NCBI GenBank assembly: GCA_002356515.1
Contig: AP017605.1
Span: 6,247,020-6,311,019, forward strand
Origin: Mesorhizobium loti
Lineage (GTDB): Bacteria > Pseudomonadota > Alphaproteobacteria > Rhizobiales > Rhizobiaceae
DNA: 64,000 nt
Direction of reading: 5' to 3'
The translations under genes were made by a program, and so were the position numbers. The notes beneath the pieces were generated by a model. It saw nothing but the letters and a program-made list of their open reading frames with translations, made no database searches and was not told the origin of the DNA. Below, one piece after another: positions 1 through 8,891 of this stretch (the stretch's first letter is position 1; each line of letters begins with the position of its first letter).

Positions 1-60
1 CGCGACCCCACCGAAGTGCTCGCGCGGGTCGTGGACGATCGCCGCCGTCGCCGTGAATCC
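1..60 (+). CDS. C-terminal tail of an unknown protein (partial, weak)
   Basis: Frame 1 is open from the window edge to a TGA at 58-60 and would encode the last 19 residues of a protein ending in an Arg-rich stretch (DDRRRRRES). No family can be assigned from so short a tail. The opposite strand is also open here, so this could be a chance reading frame. Confidence 0.25.
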
Positions 61-113
61 TGAGCTCCAGACTCGCCAAAGCCGAAGGGTGGGTGCCATC
101 CACTCGATTTCGT

Positions 114-372
114 CAGCGAACGGAGACCCGACCCGCTGTTATCTGTGTACCCGACCTCGACAATTGTAACTTGGTGCCCGTCGGCGTTCAGCGCCGAGTT
201 GAGCTTAGCGGCAAATGCGTCGGCTGGAGCTTCTATTCCGGCCGTTGATGTAGCGGGCGCCGAGGGTTACGATTGTCGGAGGTGCATCCTCGGCATCCAC
301 GTTGCCGGCCAACCCCAACATTGTGGAAAGTGCGGCAAGGGCCACAAACGAAACGTCACGCACTTTTGTCAT
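114..372 (-). pseudogene. Secreted SGNH/GDSL-type hydrolase, frameshifted remnant
   Basis: The reading frame starts at an ATG at 372 preceded by a good ribosome site (GGAGGTGG) and encodes a signal peptide (hydrophobic VSFVALAALSTMLGLAG, cleavage near DAEDA). Then follows PPTIVTLGARYINGR, which resembles the block I TIVxLGDSxTxGxG of SGNH hydrolases. The first frame stops at 205 after 55 residues. A shift near 230 continues the similarity as GIEAPADAFAAKLNSALNAD, then TIVEVGYTDNSGSGLRSL, the usual order in this family. The catalytic GDS is replaced by GAR and the rest of the protein is missing, so I call it a dead fragment. The family assignment is by pattern only. Confidence 0.5.
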
Positions 373-611
373 GGTCCACCTCCCAGCGGGACCATGCGGG
401 GCTATCCTGGCCCAAGCCTCAGAGCCCGCGATGGATCGCAGCAGCATATTCTCACAACCTCATGGGCGACGGAAGGTGGCCGCGCCGTGCTGATGTTGTG
501 GTTAATTTAACGACGTGCAATGGTCGTGAGCCGGTAGGATCGCTATCCTAGCCAGGGGCGCGGGGGGCGATCATGGCATCCAAGTTGAAACCAAGGATGG
601 GCCGAAGATAG

Positions 612-2606
612 TCAGCGCTCGGGCAATCCCGCCAGCTTCAAGCCTTCGACCACCTTGTCTGCCCATTCCGGCGTGTTCCGGAAGATAGGCAGCGACCGGA
701 ATCGCTCGATCGTGAAACTTGGCTGGCCGGCCATGAGCATTTGCGCGGCCCAGCGGGCGGTCTCCAGGTCGCCGCCCATCGCCGACCAGGCGGCGAGGTA
801 TCGATAAGACATGATGATGTCGGGGCGGGCGGCGATGACCTCGCGGGCGATCGCGACGGCCTGGGAAAGGGACCCTGTCTTGGCCAAGGCGTAGCCCGTT
901 CCCAGTCTCACGGCGAATGCGAACGGATCCATCGGGCTCAGCGTCATCGCCCGCTGGAACCGTTCCTGGGCCAGGGCGGCCTTGTCCTTGTAGATCGCGA
1001 TCCAGCCGTGGCGTGCCCATGCCCAGGCATTGTTCGGATCGAGCGTGAGAGCTCTTTCGATGAAGGTGGCTGCGCGCTCCTGTTCGCCGCACATGCTCAA
1101 TGCCGAGCCGGCGGCGGCCAATGCGGTTGGGTCGTCGCCGATCGAGCCTGCCGCCTCAACTGCCGCGAGCGCCTTTTCCAGCTCCATTTCCGGCTGCTCG
1201 GCCCACAGATAGGCAGCGTTCGAGGCGTGGCACCATGCTAGAAGGGCATGCGCGCGGCCATAGGCCGGATCGACCGTGATCGCTTTCTTGAGCAGCTCTA
1301 TTGCCAGGTCGTTGGTGTCCTTACGGCGGCCCCAAATGTCCGGATAGGCGCGCATGACGAGATCATAGGCCCTGAGGCTGGTCGGCGGCTTGCGCCTGGC
1401 CAGCTCGATCTCGGCACCACGGATGGCCGGATGGATGGCGCCCGCCACCTGCGCCGCGATCCTGTCCTGGAACTCGAAAACGTCCTCGGTCGCACCATCG
1501 TAGCGCTCGGACCAGAGCTGTGTCCGCGTCTCGGCATCAACCAACTGCACGGAAATGCGCAGCCGATCGCCGCCCCGCCGAACGGTGCCTTCAACGACGT
1601 AATTGACGCCGAGTTCCCGGCCGACCTCGCGCACGTCGGCGAAGCGGCCCTTATAGGTGAAGGCGGACTGGCGCGCGATGACGAAGAAGTTCCGGATGCG
1701 CGAAAGCGCGGCGGTGATCTCCTCTACAACGCCGTCGGCAAAATACTCGTCCTCCGCCCCGCCGAGATTGTCGAAAGGCATCACCGCCACCGACGGCTGG
1801 TCATGCGGTCTCGCCGGCGTGGCGATAGGCTGAGGCGGCTGGGCGGTGTCGTGCGCCGACGCGGTCTGGCGATGTCCGCCCCGCGTCTGCAGCGACGCCG
1901 CCAGTGACAGCGTCTGTGCCTCGGGTTCCACGCCCAGATGCTTCTTCAGCAGCGCGCGGCAGGTCTCGAACTGACGCAAGGCCGCGTTTTCGTGGCCCCT
2001 CGCAGCGTGGATGCGCATCAAGGCCCGATGCGCCGGCTCGGCGGCCGGATCCGAGGCAAGCAGCCTTTCGGCGAGCCGTTCGCAAGCTGCTTCGTCCGCG
2101 GATCCGGCTTCGGGCTTCTCAAGGCTCAGGCGCTCCGCCAGCTGCTGCGCCTTCTGCCGGTATCTGAACTGGTATGGGCTGAACCATTCATCCAGTCCGT
2201 CCGGAATGGCCTCCCCCGCAAGCACATCACCGCGATAGAGGTCGGCGGCAAAGGCGAGGTCCGTCGTCCCGCTTTCGGCGAGCTTGCGCTCGAAGAGCCA
2301 GATGTCGGCTTCGTCCGGGCCGGCCGTCAGCGCAACCGTTTCCTGATCCCCGTCGATGGAAATGGCTGCATTGCCGGTGGCGGGAAACCACCGCCGGATG
2401 TCGGCCAGCGCCTGGCGCAGGCTGTTGCGCGACTGCGCATCGCCTCGTCCCGGCCAAAACCCTTCGCAAAGCCGTTCGCGAGTGGCGCCGCGGCGACCCG
2501 CCAGGACCAGGGCGGCAAAAAGCAGCGCCGACTTGCGCGTTGCGAAGCGGACGGGCTGGCCCTCTCCGGACATCACTTCGAGACCGCCAAGCAACCGGAT
2601 ACGCAC
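612..2606 (-). CDS. SARP-type winged-helix regulator with TolB-like and TPR domains
   Basis: 664 residues. The N-terminus (about 1-95, RLLGGLEVMSG... RNSLRQALADIRRWF) is an OmpR/SARP-like winged helix. It is followed by a bacterial transcriptional activation (BTAD) helical domain to about residue 240. After a linker, PSVAVMPFDNLGGAEDEYFADG starts a TolB-like amino-terminal domain typical of regulators fused to adenylate-cyclase-like or TPR proteins. The C-terminal 270 residues are TPR repeats (AHALLAWCHASNAAYLWAE, TFIERALTLDPNNAWAW, FQRAMTLSPMDPFAF). No cyclase catalytic domain and no membrane segment is seen. It is probably a cytoplasmic transcription factor whose activity is set by protein or ligand binding to the TPR part. 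It is transcribed alone, divergently from the DUF1127 gene at 2777. Domain assignment is firm; the target genes are unknown. Confidence 0.82.
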   Translation of the reverse strand: MRIRLLGGLEVMSGEGQPVRFATRKSALLFAALVLAGRRGATRERLCEGFWPGRGDAQSRNSLRQALADIRRWFPATGNAAISIDGDQETVALTAGPDEADIWLFERKLAESGTTDLAFAADLYRGDVLAGEAIPDGLDEWFSPYQFRYRQKAQQLAERLSLEKPEAGSADEAACERLAERLLASDPAAEPAHRALMRIHAARGHENAALRQFETCRALLKKHLGVEPEAQTLSLAASLQTRGGHRQTASAHDTAQPPQPIATPARPHDQPSVAVMPFDNLGGAEDEYFADGVVEEITAALSRIRNFFVIARQSAFTYKGRFADVREVGRELGVNYVVEGTVRRGGDRLRISVQLVDAETRTQLWSERYDGATEDVFEFQDRIAAQVAGAIHPAIRGAEIELARRKPPTSLRAYDLVMRAYPDIWGRRKDTNDLAIELLKKAITVDPAYGRAHALLAWCHASNAAYLWAEQPEMELEKALAAVEAAGSIGDDPTALAAAGSALSMCGEQERAATFIERALTLDPNNAWAWARHGWIAIYKDKAALAQERFQRAMTLSPMDPFAFAVRLGTGYALAKTGSLSQAVAIAREVIAARPDIIMSYRYLAAWSAMGGDLETARWAAQMLMAGQPSFTIERFRSLPIFRNTPEWADKVVEGLKLAGLPER

Positions 2607-2776
2607 GACCCCTCTCCAGATTTCGAACGCGCCAGCAGAATAGCATCTTCGCCGGTCGATTTAACGCAGATTTAACGGCGGTCCATCGGACTTCCCGCGA
2701 TTGTTCACGCCCGGCTGAACAACCGCAAATCGCCCCCGTGAGAAGCTGCGACCGTAATCTGGGACAGGAGAGCAAA

Positions 2777-3025
2777 ATGGCTCACACGGAAGCTCACGCT
2801 GAGACCCGCACATCGAAACACCGGCTGCTTGGGAAAGCGTCGAACAGCATGGCAGCAGCAGTCGCGGCCTTCACAGCCTGGCGGCGGACCGTGGCAGGGC
2901 GCAAGGCGTTAGCAGACCTGACGTCCGATCAGTTGAAGGACATCGGCTGTCAGGAGGTCCCCAGACCTACGCTCTTCGTCAAGGTCGGGGTCGGCCTCAT
3001 GACGGACCTGATGTCGATGAGGTGA
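2777..3025 (+). CDS. DUF1127 domain protein
   Basis: 82 residues starting at ATG 2777, with GGGACAGGAG about 9 nt upstream. The C-terminal half carries the DUF1127 signature (WRR...ALADLTSDQLKDIGC). In alphaproteobacteria short DUF1127 proteins act in phosphate, carbon and RNA metabolism and in stress responses. This copy is longer than the roughly 45-residue short class and ends with a tail (LFVKVGVGLMTDLMSMR) outside the domain. An in-frame upstream extension exists but runs through the promoter of the divergent regulator and lacks a ribosome site. Confidence 0.8.
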   Translation: MAHTEAHAETRTSKHRLLGKASNSMAAAVAAFTAWRRTVAGRKALADLTSDQLKDIGCQEVPRPTLFVKVGVGLMTDLMSMR

Positions 3026-3187
3026 GGCCGAACCACAAAGGCGCTGCGAACGCCGCCGTTAGGCAGGCAGAATTCAGCAAAAAATCAGCAGCCGTTCAGG
3101 ACGAGAGGCAGCTTTTGGCGGCCATGCTTGCGGACCAACCGGCGAACAGTCGGCACCTGCTGCCGCCGTCAACATTGGAGGTCGATC

Positions 3188-3403
3188 ATGCATGTGAAGG
3201 CTGATGCGCCGGTTGCGTCCACCACACTGACGCGAGGGGAAGCACTTAGCATCCTTTCTGCGGGCATAGCCGGCCCCTGCTGCGGCGAGGCCCATGAGAT
3301 GTTGGCCTGGCTCTACCTGCTGACAGCTAGCGAGGCGGGCGCGGAACCGCCCGCCGAACGCCCCCGCCCATGGCTTCGCCTGCGCAGCCTCTTTCAGACT
3401 TGA
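3188..3403 (+). CDS. Small hypothetical protein
   Basis: 71 residues from ATG 3188, preceded by TTGGAGG with about 8 nt spacing, which fixes the start. No domain is recognised. The centre (GEALSILSAGIAGPCCGEAHEMLAWLYLLTA) is hydrophobic and holds a CC pair; the tail is Pro/Arg rich. It lies 160 bp after the DUF1127 gene in the same direction, so the two may share a transcript. Confidence 0.5.
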   Translation: MHVKADAPVASTTLTRGEALSILSAGIAGPCCGEAHEMLAWLYLLTASEAGAEPPAERPRPWLRLRSLFQT

Positions 3404-3523
3404 CCTCGCCTATTTTTGCCGCGCCATGGACGACGGGCAATCAAGCGTCTCGATGGGGCAAGGACTTAGCGCTACGGATCGGCGGCGCGGTTCTCGATCT
3501 TGACCGGGGTACGGCCTGTCGAA

Positions 3524-3841
3524 TTACCCAGGTTGCACATTCAGAAAGCTGACATCCCCGACCGAACAGTCCATGTGTACCATGTCGCGCTGAGGATGCA
3601 GCACCTCCGCCGTGCCCTTGACGGGATTGGTCTTGCCGATCGCGACGGTAAGGATGCCCGCGTCATCGATCGCCAGGCTGAAGGTAATCGCCTTCCCTAC
3701 AGCTGCTTGTGCGATCAGCTCTGACTTGCCGTTAAATATCATGAAGAATTTCACTTTATCTGGCTCGGCCCGATACATCTCCGCGCGCGTAAGGCAGCAA
3801 ACGGGCAATCGGAATGAATGGCCGCTTTCGGGATGGCTCAC
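3524..3841 (-). CDS. Hypothetical protein, start uncertain
   Basis: Open frame of 105 codons. The part from MYRAEPDKVKFFMIFNGKSE to the end reads like a folded protein (alternating hydrophobic strands ITFSLAIDDAGILTVAIGK, GTAEVLHPQRDMVHMD), while the first 20 residues may be upstream noise. No ribosome site clearly selects a start and no family is recognised. It may be the C-terminal remnant of a larger gene. Confidence 0.35.
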   Translation of the reverse strand: MSHPESGHSFRLPVCCLTRAEMYRAEPDKVKFFMIFNGKSELIAQAAVGKAITFSLAIDDAGILTVAIGKTNPVKGTAEVLHPQRDMVHMDCSVGDVSFLNVQPG

Positions 3842-4014
3842 TTTGCCGGGGAACGGCGAGGATCAGGCGCAAAGCTGCCGTCCACACTCGATGCATTCCC
3901 GCTTTATCCATAAGCACCCGAAACTCGGGCTGAGGCGCGACTCAGAAAGGTCGAAAAGATTCAAAGAAACCAAGGGATATTGTCATCGCGCCCACTTGCG
4001 CGGTAGTCAGCCCT

Positions 4015-4743
4015 ATGACGTCTCGAACTCGGTTGGTGGACTCAATGAAGCCGCTGGTCCTGATCTCCTCGAAGGACCCGGATTTTTTCCTGGTTTTCGG
4101 GCACATCCTGTCGGTAGCTGGCTTTGAAATACGGCTGATCACGGGAGATCGGGAAATCGCACGTGCCATCGAGGCGGCAGCCCCGCTTGCTGTCGTCATG
4201 GACTGCCATCCAGGCGACCGTGCGGTGGTCAAACAGTGCGCCTGGCTGAAGTCTGCCGCCGCGACCAAAGCGACGCCGGTGGTAAGCCTGGTCGCCCCGC
4301 GTTCGGGCAAGCTGCATCTAGACTTGATCAAGGCTGGCGTCGACGAGATATTTTCGCGGCCGTTCGCCCCCGAACAGCTTCTGGCCTGGCTGCATGGCAA
4401 AGCGGCCCTTGCGAAGCTATCGCGCGAAACGGATTCGGGTGAGCTGGTTCAGGGCGATTTCCGGCTGGAGCGACAAACCCACCGGACATTCTTCCGGCAA
4501 AAAGAAATTGTGATGCCACCGATCGAGTTCAAGCTCTTGCGCAGCCTTTTGGCGCAGCCTGGCAAAGTCTTCAGCCGCGAGGAACTGGTCGCGACCGCCT
4601 GGCCTGAACATGCCGCCGCAACCGATGTGCGGGGCGTCGACGTCCATATCGCCAGGCTGCGCAAAAGGCTTCGGGCATCCGTGGGAAGCGATGTGATCCG
4701 GACGGTCCGCTCGGCTGGCTACGCCTTCGCGCCGGAGTGGTAA
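4015..4743 (+). CDS. OmpR/PhoB-family response regulator
   Basis: 242 residues (an internal ATG at 4045 would remove ten). The receiver domain spans about 10-125, with the phospho-acceptor Asp in AVVMDCHPGD. The acidic cluster after beta-1 is poor (ISSKDPD instead of DD) and the usual Lys near the end is Arg (IFSRPF), so phosphorylation may be atypical. The C-terminal winged helix (about 145-242) has MPPIEFKLLRSLLAQPGKVFSREEL and the wing RTVRSAGYAF typical of PhoB. No histidine kinase is adjacent, so this is an orphan regulator. Confidence 0.85.
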   Translation: MTSRTRLVDSMKPLVLISSKDPDFFLVFGHILSVAGFEIRLITGDREIARAIEAAAPLAVVMDCHPGDRAVVKQCAWLKSAAATKATPVVSLVAPRSGKLHLDLIKAGVDEIFSRPFAPEQLLAWLHGKAALAKLSRETDSGELVQGDFRLERQTHRTFFRQKEIVMPPIEFKLLRSLLAQPGKVFSREELVATAWPEHAAATDVRGVDVHIARLRKRLRASVGSDVIRTVRSAGYAFAPEW

Positions 4744-4814
4744 CCTGCTCGGCGATTCCAGCGTTAGCTCGTGCGCGCCCATTGGCAGCCCGCCGGGTCC
4801 GCACGCATCTGCTC

Positions 4815-5591
4815 TCAATGGCTCAGGATGGTATCCAGGAACAGCCGGGCGCGTGGGTGAGCGGCTCTAGAGAAAAAGTCTCTGGAAGAAGCATGTTCGA
4901 CAATGCGGCCTTGGTCCATGAAAACGATCTCATCCGCGACTTCGCGTGCGAAACCCATTTCATGGGTCACGCAGACCATGGTCACGCCGCTTCGCGCCAG
5001 CGCGATCATGACGTCCAGGACTTCCTTGATCATTTCCGGGTCGAGCGCCGAGGTGGGTTCGTCGAACAGCAAGATGCGGGGATTGAGGCAAAGCGCGCGT
5101 GCGATCGCCACCCGTTGTTGTTGGCCGCCGGAAAGCTGGGCCGGGTAGGCCTGCGCCTTTTCGGGGATGCGCACCGCTGTCAGATGCCGCATGGCGATCT
5201 CTTCGGCCTCGCGCGCCGGTTTCAGGAGAACCCGGCGCAGCGCCAGCGTGCAGTTGGCAAGCACCGTGAGGTGCGGAAACAGGTTGAAGCTCTGGAACAC
5301 CATGCCCGTCTGCCGGCGCGCCATAGCCGTGTCACGGGCATTTCTTCCCAGAGTCGTCCCTTCGAGCTGGATCGTTCCCTTTTGGAAGGGCTCGAGACCG
5401 TTGATGCAGCGAATCAAGGTCGACTTGCCGGAGCCGGACGGTCCGCAAACGACGATGCGCGCGCCCGCTCCAACCGTCAGATCGATGTCTTTCAAAACCT
5501 GCAGGGCGCCGAACCATTTGTTGAGGCCGTCGATCCGGACATGAGGGATCGATTGAACGGCCGCGACTGGAAGTGGGGCTTGAGCGAGCAT
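4815..5591 (-). CDS. Polar amino-acid-type ABC transporter, ATP-binding subunit
   Basis: 258 residues from ATG 5591. Walker A is GPSGSGKST, the Q-loop region is TGMVFQSFNLFPH, the signature is LSGGQQQRVAIARAL, Walker B is ILLFDEPTSALD and the switch His is in CVTHEM. This is the HisP/GlnQ class that energises uptake of polar amino acids or related solutes such as ectoine. Its ATG overlaps the stop of the upstream permease (TGATG), giving translational coupling in a three-gene operon. No solute-binding protein is encoded next to it. Confidence 0.9.
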   Translation of the reverse strand: MLAQAPLPVAAVQSIPHVRIDGLNKWFGALQVLKDIDLTVGAGARIVVCGPSGSGKSTLIRCINGLEPFQKGTIQLEGTTLGRNARDTAMARRQTGMVFQSFNLFPHLTVLANCTLALRRVLLKPAREAEEIAMRHLTAVRIPEKAQAYPAQLSGGQQQRVAIARALCLNPRILLFDEPTSALDPEMIKEVLDVMIALARSGVTMVCVTHEMGFAREVADEIVFMDQGRIVEHASSRDFFSRAAHPRARLFLDTILSH

Positions 5592-6250
5592 CAGCGACGT
5601 CCAGCCGCAAGCAGGCGTTGTTCGATGCGCCTCACGCCATAAGCAAGTATCAGCGCCAAGGCGAGAAACAGAATGCCGGCGACGGTCAGTGGCTCTGCGT
5701 ATCGATAGGTCTCGGAGGCGATGTCGAAGGCGCGTCCTAGCATTTCGGGCACGGCCAGGATCGCGAGATAGGGCGTCGCCTTGAGGATCGAAACCAGATA
5801 GTTGCCCAATGGTGCCGCGACGTTGCGCAACATCTGCGGCGCGATGACGAAGACGACCGTGTCGCGGCGTGTGACTGACAAGGCTCTGGCTGCTTCCTGC
5901 TGGCCTTTCGGGATTGCGTCGATGCCCGCTTTGAACACCTCCGCCAGATAGCCGCTGTAATAGAGGCTCAGCCCCAATATGCCGACCGTCATGGCGCCAA
6001 GCCGGATCCCGTAGAAGGGCAGGACGAAATACAGGAAATAGAGCCAAGCCAGAACCGGCGTCGAGCGGATGAAGTCGATCAGGAAGCGGACGGCGAGGCC
6101 AGGCGCACCGCCCCCGCGGCGGATCATTTCGAAAGTGAAGCCAAGCGCCGAAGCGCCGAGACAACTCAAGACCGTCGCGAGCAGGGTCGTCCCGATCGCC
6201 CCGATGATCGTCGGGATGGTCGATAGTGCGAAGTCAAAGTTAAATCCCAC
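5591..6250 (-). CDS. Polar amino-acid ABC transporter permease (EhuD-like)
   Basis: 219 residues. The GTG at 6250 is chosen because it overlaps the stop of the upstream permease and follows GAAAGAGG. It is a HisM/GlnP-type membrane protein with about five transmembrane segments and the coupling EAA motif (QQEAARALSVTRRDTVVFVIAPQ). The tail (FDIASETYRYAEPLTVAGIL) resembles ectoine/hydroxyectoine permease EhuD, but substrate cannot be proved from sequence. Cytoplasmic-membrane partner of the preceding permease and the following ATPase. Confidence 0.85.
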   Translation of the reverse strand: MGFNFDFALSTIPTIIGAIGTTLLATVLSCLGASALGFTFEMIRRGGGAPGLAVRFLIDFIRSTPVLAWLYFLYFVLPFYGIRLGAMTVGILGLSLYYSGYLAEVFKAGIDAIPKGQQEAARALSVTRRDTVVFVIAPQMLRNVAAPLGNYLVSILKATPYLAILAVPEMLGRAFDIASETYRYAEPLTVAGILFLALALILAYGVRRIEQRLLAAGRR

Positions 6251-6893
6251 GCGGCGTTCCTCTTTCGGGATTGACTCGCGCCTCGAGCCAGCGGCCGGCA
6301 AGCGCGATCGGATAACAGACGACGAAGAAGGCCAGCAGCAGCGCCGAATAGATCGCGACGGGGTCGTAGTCGGTCTGCGCAATTTCCTTGGCGCGGAAGG
6401 TCATGTCCGTCAGCGTGACCAGCGAGACGAGGGAGGTTGCCTTGACGAGTTGGATAAGGTTGTTGACGAAGGTCGGGCTCATGGCGACCAAGGCCTGCGG
6501 CAGCTCGATCAGAAACAGGATCGCCGGGCGCGAGAGGCCGAGCGCCATGCCAGCCTCGCGTTGGCCGGCGGGAAGAGACTGCAGCCCGGCGCGCACCGCC
6601 TGGCTGGCATAGCCGCCGGTGTTGAGGCCGAGCACCAATGCACTGACGGTCAGCGCCGATAGTGTGATCCCCATCACCGGCAGCACGTAGTAAAAGAAGA
6701 AGAGCAGGACGACGACCGCGGAGCTGCGCCAGAATTCAATCACGGCGGTAACCAGAAAGCGTGTCATGCCGGTGGTCAGAAACTGCACGACGCCGAAGAC
6801 GAGCGCGAAGGGGACCGCAAAGACAAGGCCATAGGCCGTGACCTCTAGGGTGATACCCAGCCCTTGCAGAATGCCCAGCCAGATGTCGAGCAT
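6240..6893 (-). CDS. Polar amino-acid ABC transporter permease (EhuC-like)
   Basis: 217 residues from ATG 6893 (MLDIWLGILQGLGITLEVTA). The frame is open further upstream but that part has no membrane character. It has five predicted membrane helices and the EAA loop (QREAGMALGLSRPAILFLIELPQ). It is first gene of the operon permease-permease-ATPase and overlaps the next start by 11 nt. The 390 bp upstream hold no binding-protein gene, so the receptor must come from elsewhere or has been lost. Confidence 0.85.
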   Translation of the reverse strand: MLDIWLGILQGLGITLEVTAYGLVFAVPFALVFGVVQFLTTGMTRFLVTAVIEFWRSSAVVVLLFFFYYVLPVMGITLSALTVSALVLGLNTGGYASQAVRAGLQSLPAGQREAGMALGLSRPAILFLIELPQALVAMSPTFVNNLIQLVKATSLVSLVTLTDMTFRAKEIAQTDYDPVAIYSALLLAFFVVCYPIALAGRWLEARVNPERGTPRGI

Positions 6894-7287
6894 GCTCACC
6901 GGGTCCCACTCTTCGTGGAGTCGGTTGGCAACGATGTCGGCATCGTCGAGCCGTGCCTGAGGAAGGCGGCTTTGCGCTGAAGAATCGCGCCCTCCTGACC
7001 GGACCTCATGGCAATCCTCCGCACTGTGAAAAGGACGATCGCCTGTAGGGCAGGCCATCGATCGCTCTCTCATAAACCGCGCGGGAGTCGAGTGTCAATA
7101 AACATGTACGTATTGTTGCCAAAGTTCATATTATAGCGCCACGGCCGTCGGCACCGCCGTTGGCCGGTAATTGCACGCTACGCTACGATGACAGGTAAAA
7201 CCCGTTGAATCGGAGTGCTCCAGGGCTCTTTTGATCGTCCCCGACCGGGCGGTGTTTGATGTGTTCCCGGCTCATAACGGGGACAGG
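6894..7287. other. Intergenic region between the ABC operon and trbB
   Basis: This stretch separates two divergent operons. I see no convincing gene. It presumably holds the promoters of both operons and the left edge of the trb module, but I could not pick out a clear promoter or attachment site. Confidence 0.4.
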
Positions 7288-8271
7288 ATGGCTATCTCGC
7301 ACAACGATACCGAAGGACGCGCGCGCAGCTCGCGCATGCTGCGCACCGCGCTCGGGCCAGCCATCGCCCGGTTTCTCGACGATCCCGCGATCGTTGAAAT
7401 AATGCTGAACCCGGATGGCCGCATCTGGGTGGACCGCCTTTCGGAAGGTTTGGCCAATACAGGGGAAATGCTGGCACCTGCCGCTGGTGAGCGAATTGTG
7501 CGCCTGGTTGCCCATCATGTCGGCGCCGAGGTCCATTCCCGTTCCCCACGCGTCTCGGCCGAGTTGCCGCAAACCGGCGAGCGTTTCGAAGGCCTGTTGC
7601 CGCCCGTCGTCGCAGCACCCGCCTTCGCGATCCGCAAGCCCGCGGTCGCCGTGTTCACGCTCGATGACTACGTCGCGGCAGGCATAATGTCCGCCGGCCA
7701 GGCCGCGATCTTGCGCGCCGCGGTTGCGGAGCGCGCGAACATCCTTGTCGCCGGCGGCACATCGACTGGCAAGACGACCCTCACCAACGCGCTGCTCGCC
7801 GAAGTGGCGAAAGGGATGGATCGGGTCGTCATCATCGAGGACACCCGCGAACTGCAATGCGCCGCGCCCAACCTTGTCGCAATGCGCACCAAGGATGGCG
7901 TCGCAACGCTCGCCGACCTGGTTCGCTCTTCGCTGCGCCTGCGGCCCGATCGCATTCCCATCGGCGAGGTTCGTGGCGCCGAAGCCCTCGACCTTTTGAA
8001 GGCATGGGGAACCGGGCACCCCGGCGGCATCGGCACCCTTCATGCCGGCTCCGGCATCGGCGCCCTGCGCCGCCTTGAGCAGCTTGTCCAGGAAGCCGTC
8101 GTCACCGTCCCGCGTGCATTGATCGCCGACACGATCGGCCTCGTCGCAGTGCTTACCGGACGTGGCGCCGCCCGACGGCTTAGCGAACTCGTCCGGGTCG
8201 AGGGTCTCGGCCCCGACGGCGATTATCGCATTGCTGAAGCGACACCGATCAACTCAGGAGAAACCCCATGA
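7288..8271 (+). CDS. trbB: TrbB, VirB11-family conjugation ATPase
   Basis: 327 residues from ATG 7288, preceded by GGGGACAGG. It is the hexameric traffic ATPase on the cytoplasmic face of the mating-pair apparatus. Walker A is [10 protein letters not shown] near residue 156, the Asp box is [12 protein letters not shown], Walker B lies around [15 protein letters not shown], and the His box is [13 protein letters not shown]. Length matches the family. It opens a tight trbB-C-D-E-J-K-L-F-G-I operon in which adjacent genes mostly overlap by 4 nt. Confidence 0.93.
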   Translation: MAISHNDTEGRARSSRMLRTALGPAIARFLDDPAIVEIMLNPDGRIWVDRLSEGLANTGEMLAPAAGERIVRLVAHHVGAEVHSRSPRVSAELPQTGERFEGLLPPVVAAPAFAIRKPAVAVFTLDDYVAAGIMSAGQAAILRAAVAERANILVAGGTSTGKTTLTNALLAEVAKGMDRVVIIEDTRELQCAAPNLVAMRTKDGVATLADLVRSSLRLRPDRIPIGEVRGAEALDLLKAWGTGHPGGIGTLHAGSGIGALRRLEQLVQEAVVTVPRALIADTIGLVAVLTGRGAARRLSELVRVEGLGPDGDYRIAEATPINSGETP

Positions 8272-8600
8272 TCCGCCTCCTCGCACGCAGCCACGGCAGC
8301 CTGGCCGCGGCGGCCGCCGCCCTTGCCGTCAATCTCATGGTCGCGTCGAGCGCCCATGCGTCAGGCTCCTCGATGCCATGGGAACAGCCACTCGAAAAAA
8401 TCCTGCAGTCGGTCGAGGGACCGGTCTCCAAGATCATTGCCGTCATCATCATCATCGTCACCGGCCTGACGCTGGCCTTCGGCGACAGTTCGGGCGGCTT
8501 CAGGCGGCTCATCCAGATCGTTTTTGGCCTTTCGATCGCCTTTGCGGCGTCGAGTTTCTTCCTGTCGTTCTTCTCGTTCGGCGGCGGAGCGTTGATCTGA
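8268..8600 (+). CDS. trbC: TrbC, conjugal pilin precursor
   Basis: 110 residues, overlapping trbB by 4 nt (ATGA). It is a VirB2-like prepilin: long signal peptide (AAAAAALAVNLMVASSAHA), a short soluble piece, and two transmembrane segments (SKIIAVIIIIVTGLTLAF and IQIVFGLSIAFAASSFFLSFF). In the RP4 system the matured TrbC peptide is cyclised to form the pilus. Confidence 0.9.
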   Translation: MIRLLARSHGSLAAAAAALAVNLMVASSAHASGSSMPWEQPLEKILQSVEGPVSKIIAVIIIIVTGLTLAFGDSSGGFRRLIQIVFGLSIAFAASSFFLSFFSFGGGALI

Positions 8601-8881
8601 TGACAACCGCTTTCGAACAACTCGACGCGGTGCCGGGGTGGACGGTGCCCGTCCACCGGGCGCTGACGGAGCAGATCCTGCTCGGCGGCGCGCCGCGCGG
8701 AATCGCCATCCTGAATGGCACGCTGGCGGGCGCCGTCGGCCTTGGGCTGCGGCTGTGGCTGGCCGGTCTCCTGATCTGGGCGATCGGACATCTTACGGCG
8801 GTATGGGCCGCCAGGCGCGATCCGCTGTTTTTCGAGGTTGGACGCCGGCACCTGCGTCTACCTGGGCATCTGTCGGTTTGA
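8600..8881 (+). CDS. trbD: TrbD, inner-membrane mating-pore protein
   Basis: 93 residues beginning at the ATG that shares an A with the trbC stop. A VirB3-like small protein with one or two membrane segments (GTLAGAVGLGLRLWLAGLLIWAIG) and the conserved start GWTVPVHRALTEQILLGGAPR. Essential with TrbE for pore assembly in related systems. Confidence 0.88.
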   Translation: MTTAFEQLDAVPGWTVPVHRALTEQILLGGAPRGIAILNGTLAGAVGLGLRLWLAGLLIWAIGHLTAVWAARRDPLFFEVGRRHLRLPGHLSV

Positions 8882-8891
8882 GGGCGCGGTT

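Noticed and set aside
1593..1617. GGAAC-N17-GTT on the minus strand inside the SARP regulator gene
   Set aside because: It lies in the middle of a long coding region with no gene start downstream; about two chance hits are expected in the window.
4737..5642. Long plus-strand open frame opposite the ABC ATPase
   Set aside because: Mirror frame of a clear ATP-binding protein with all motifs on the minus strand.
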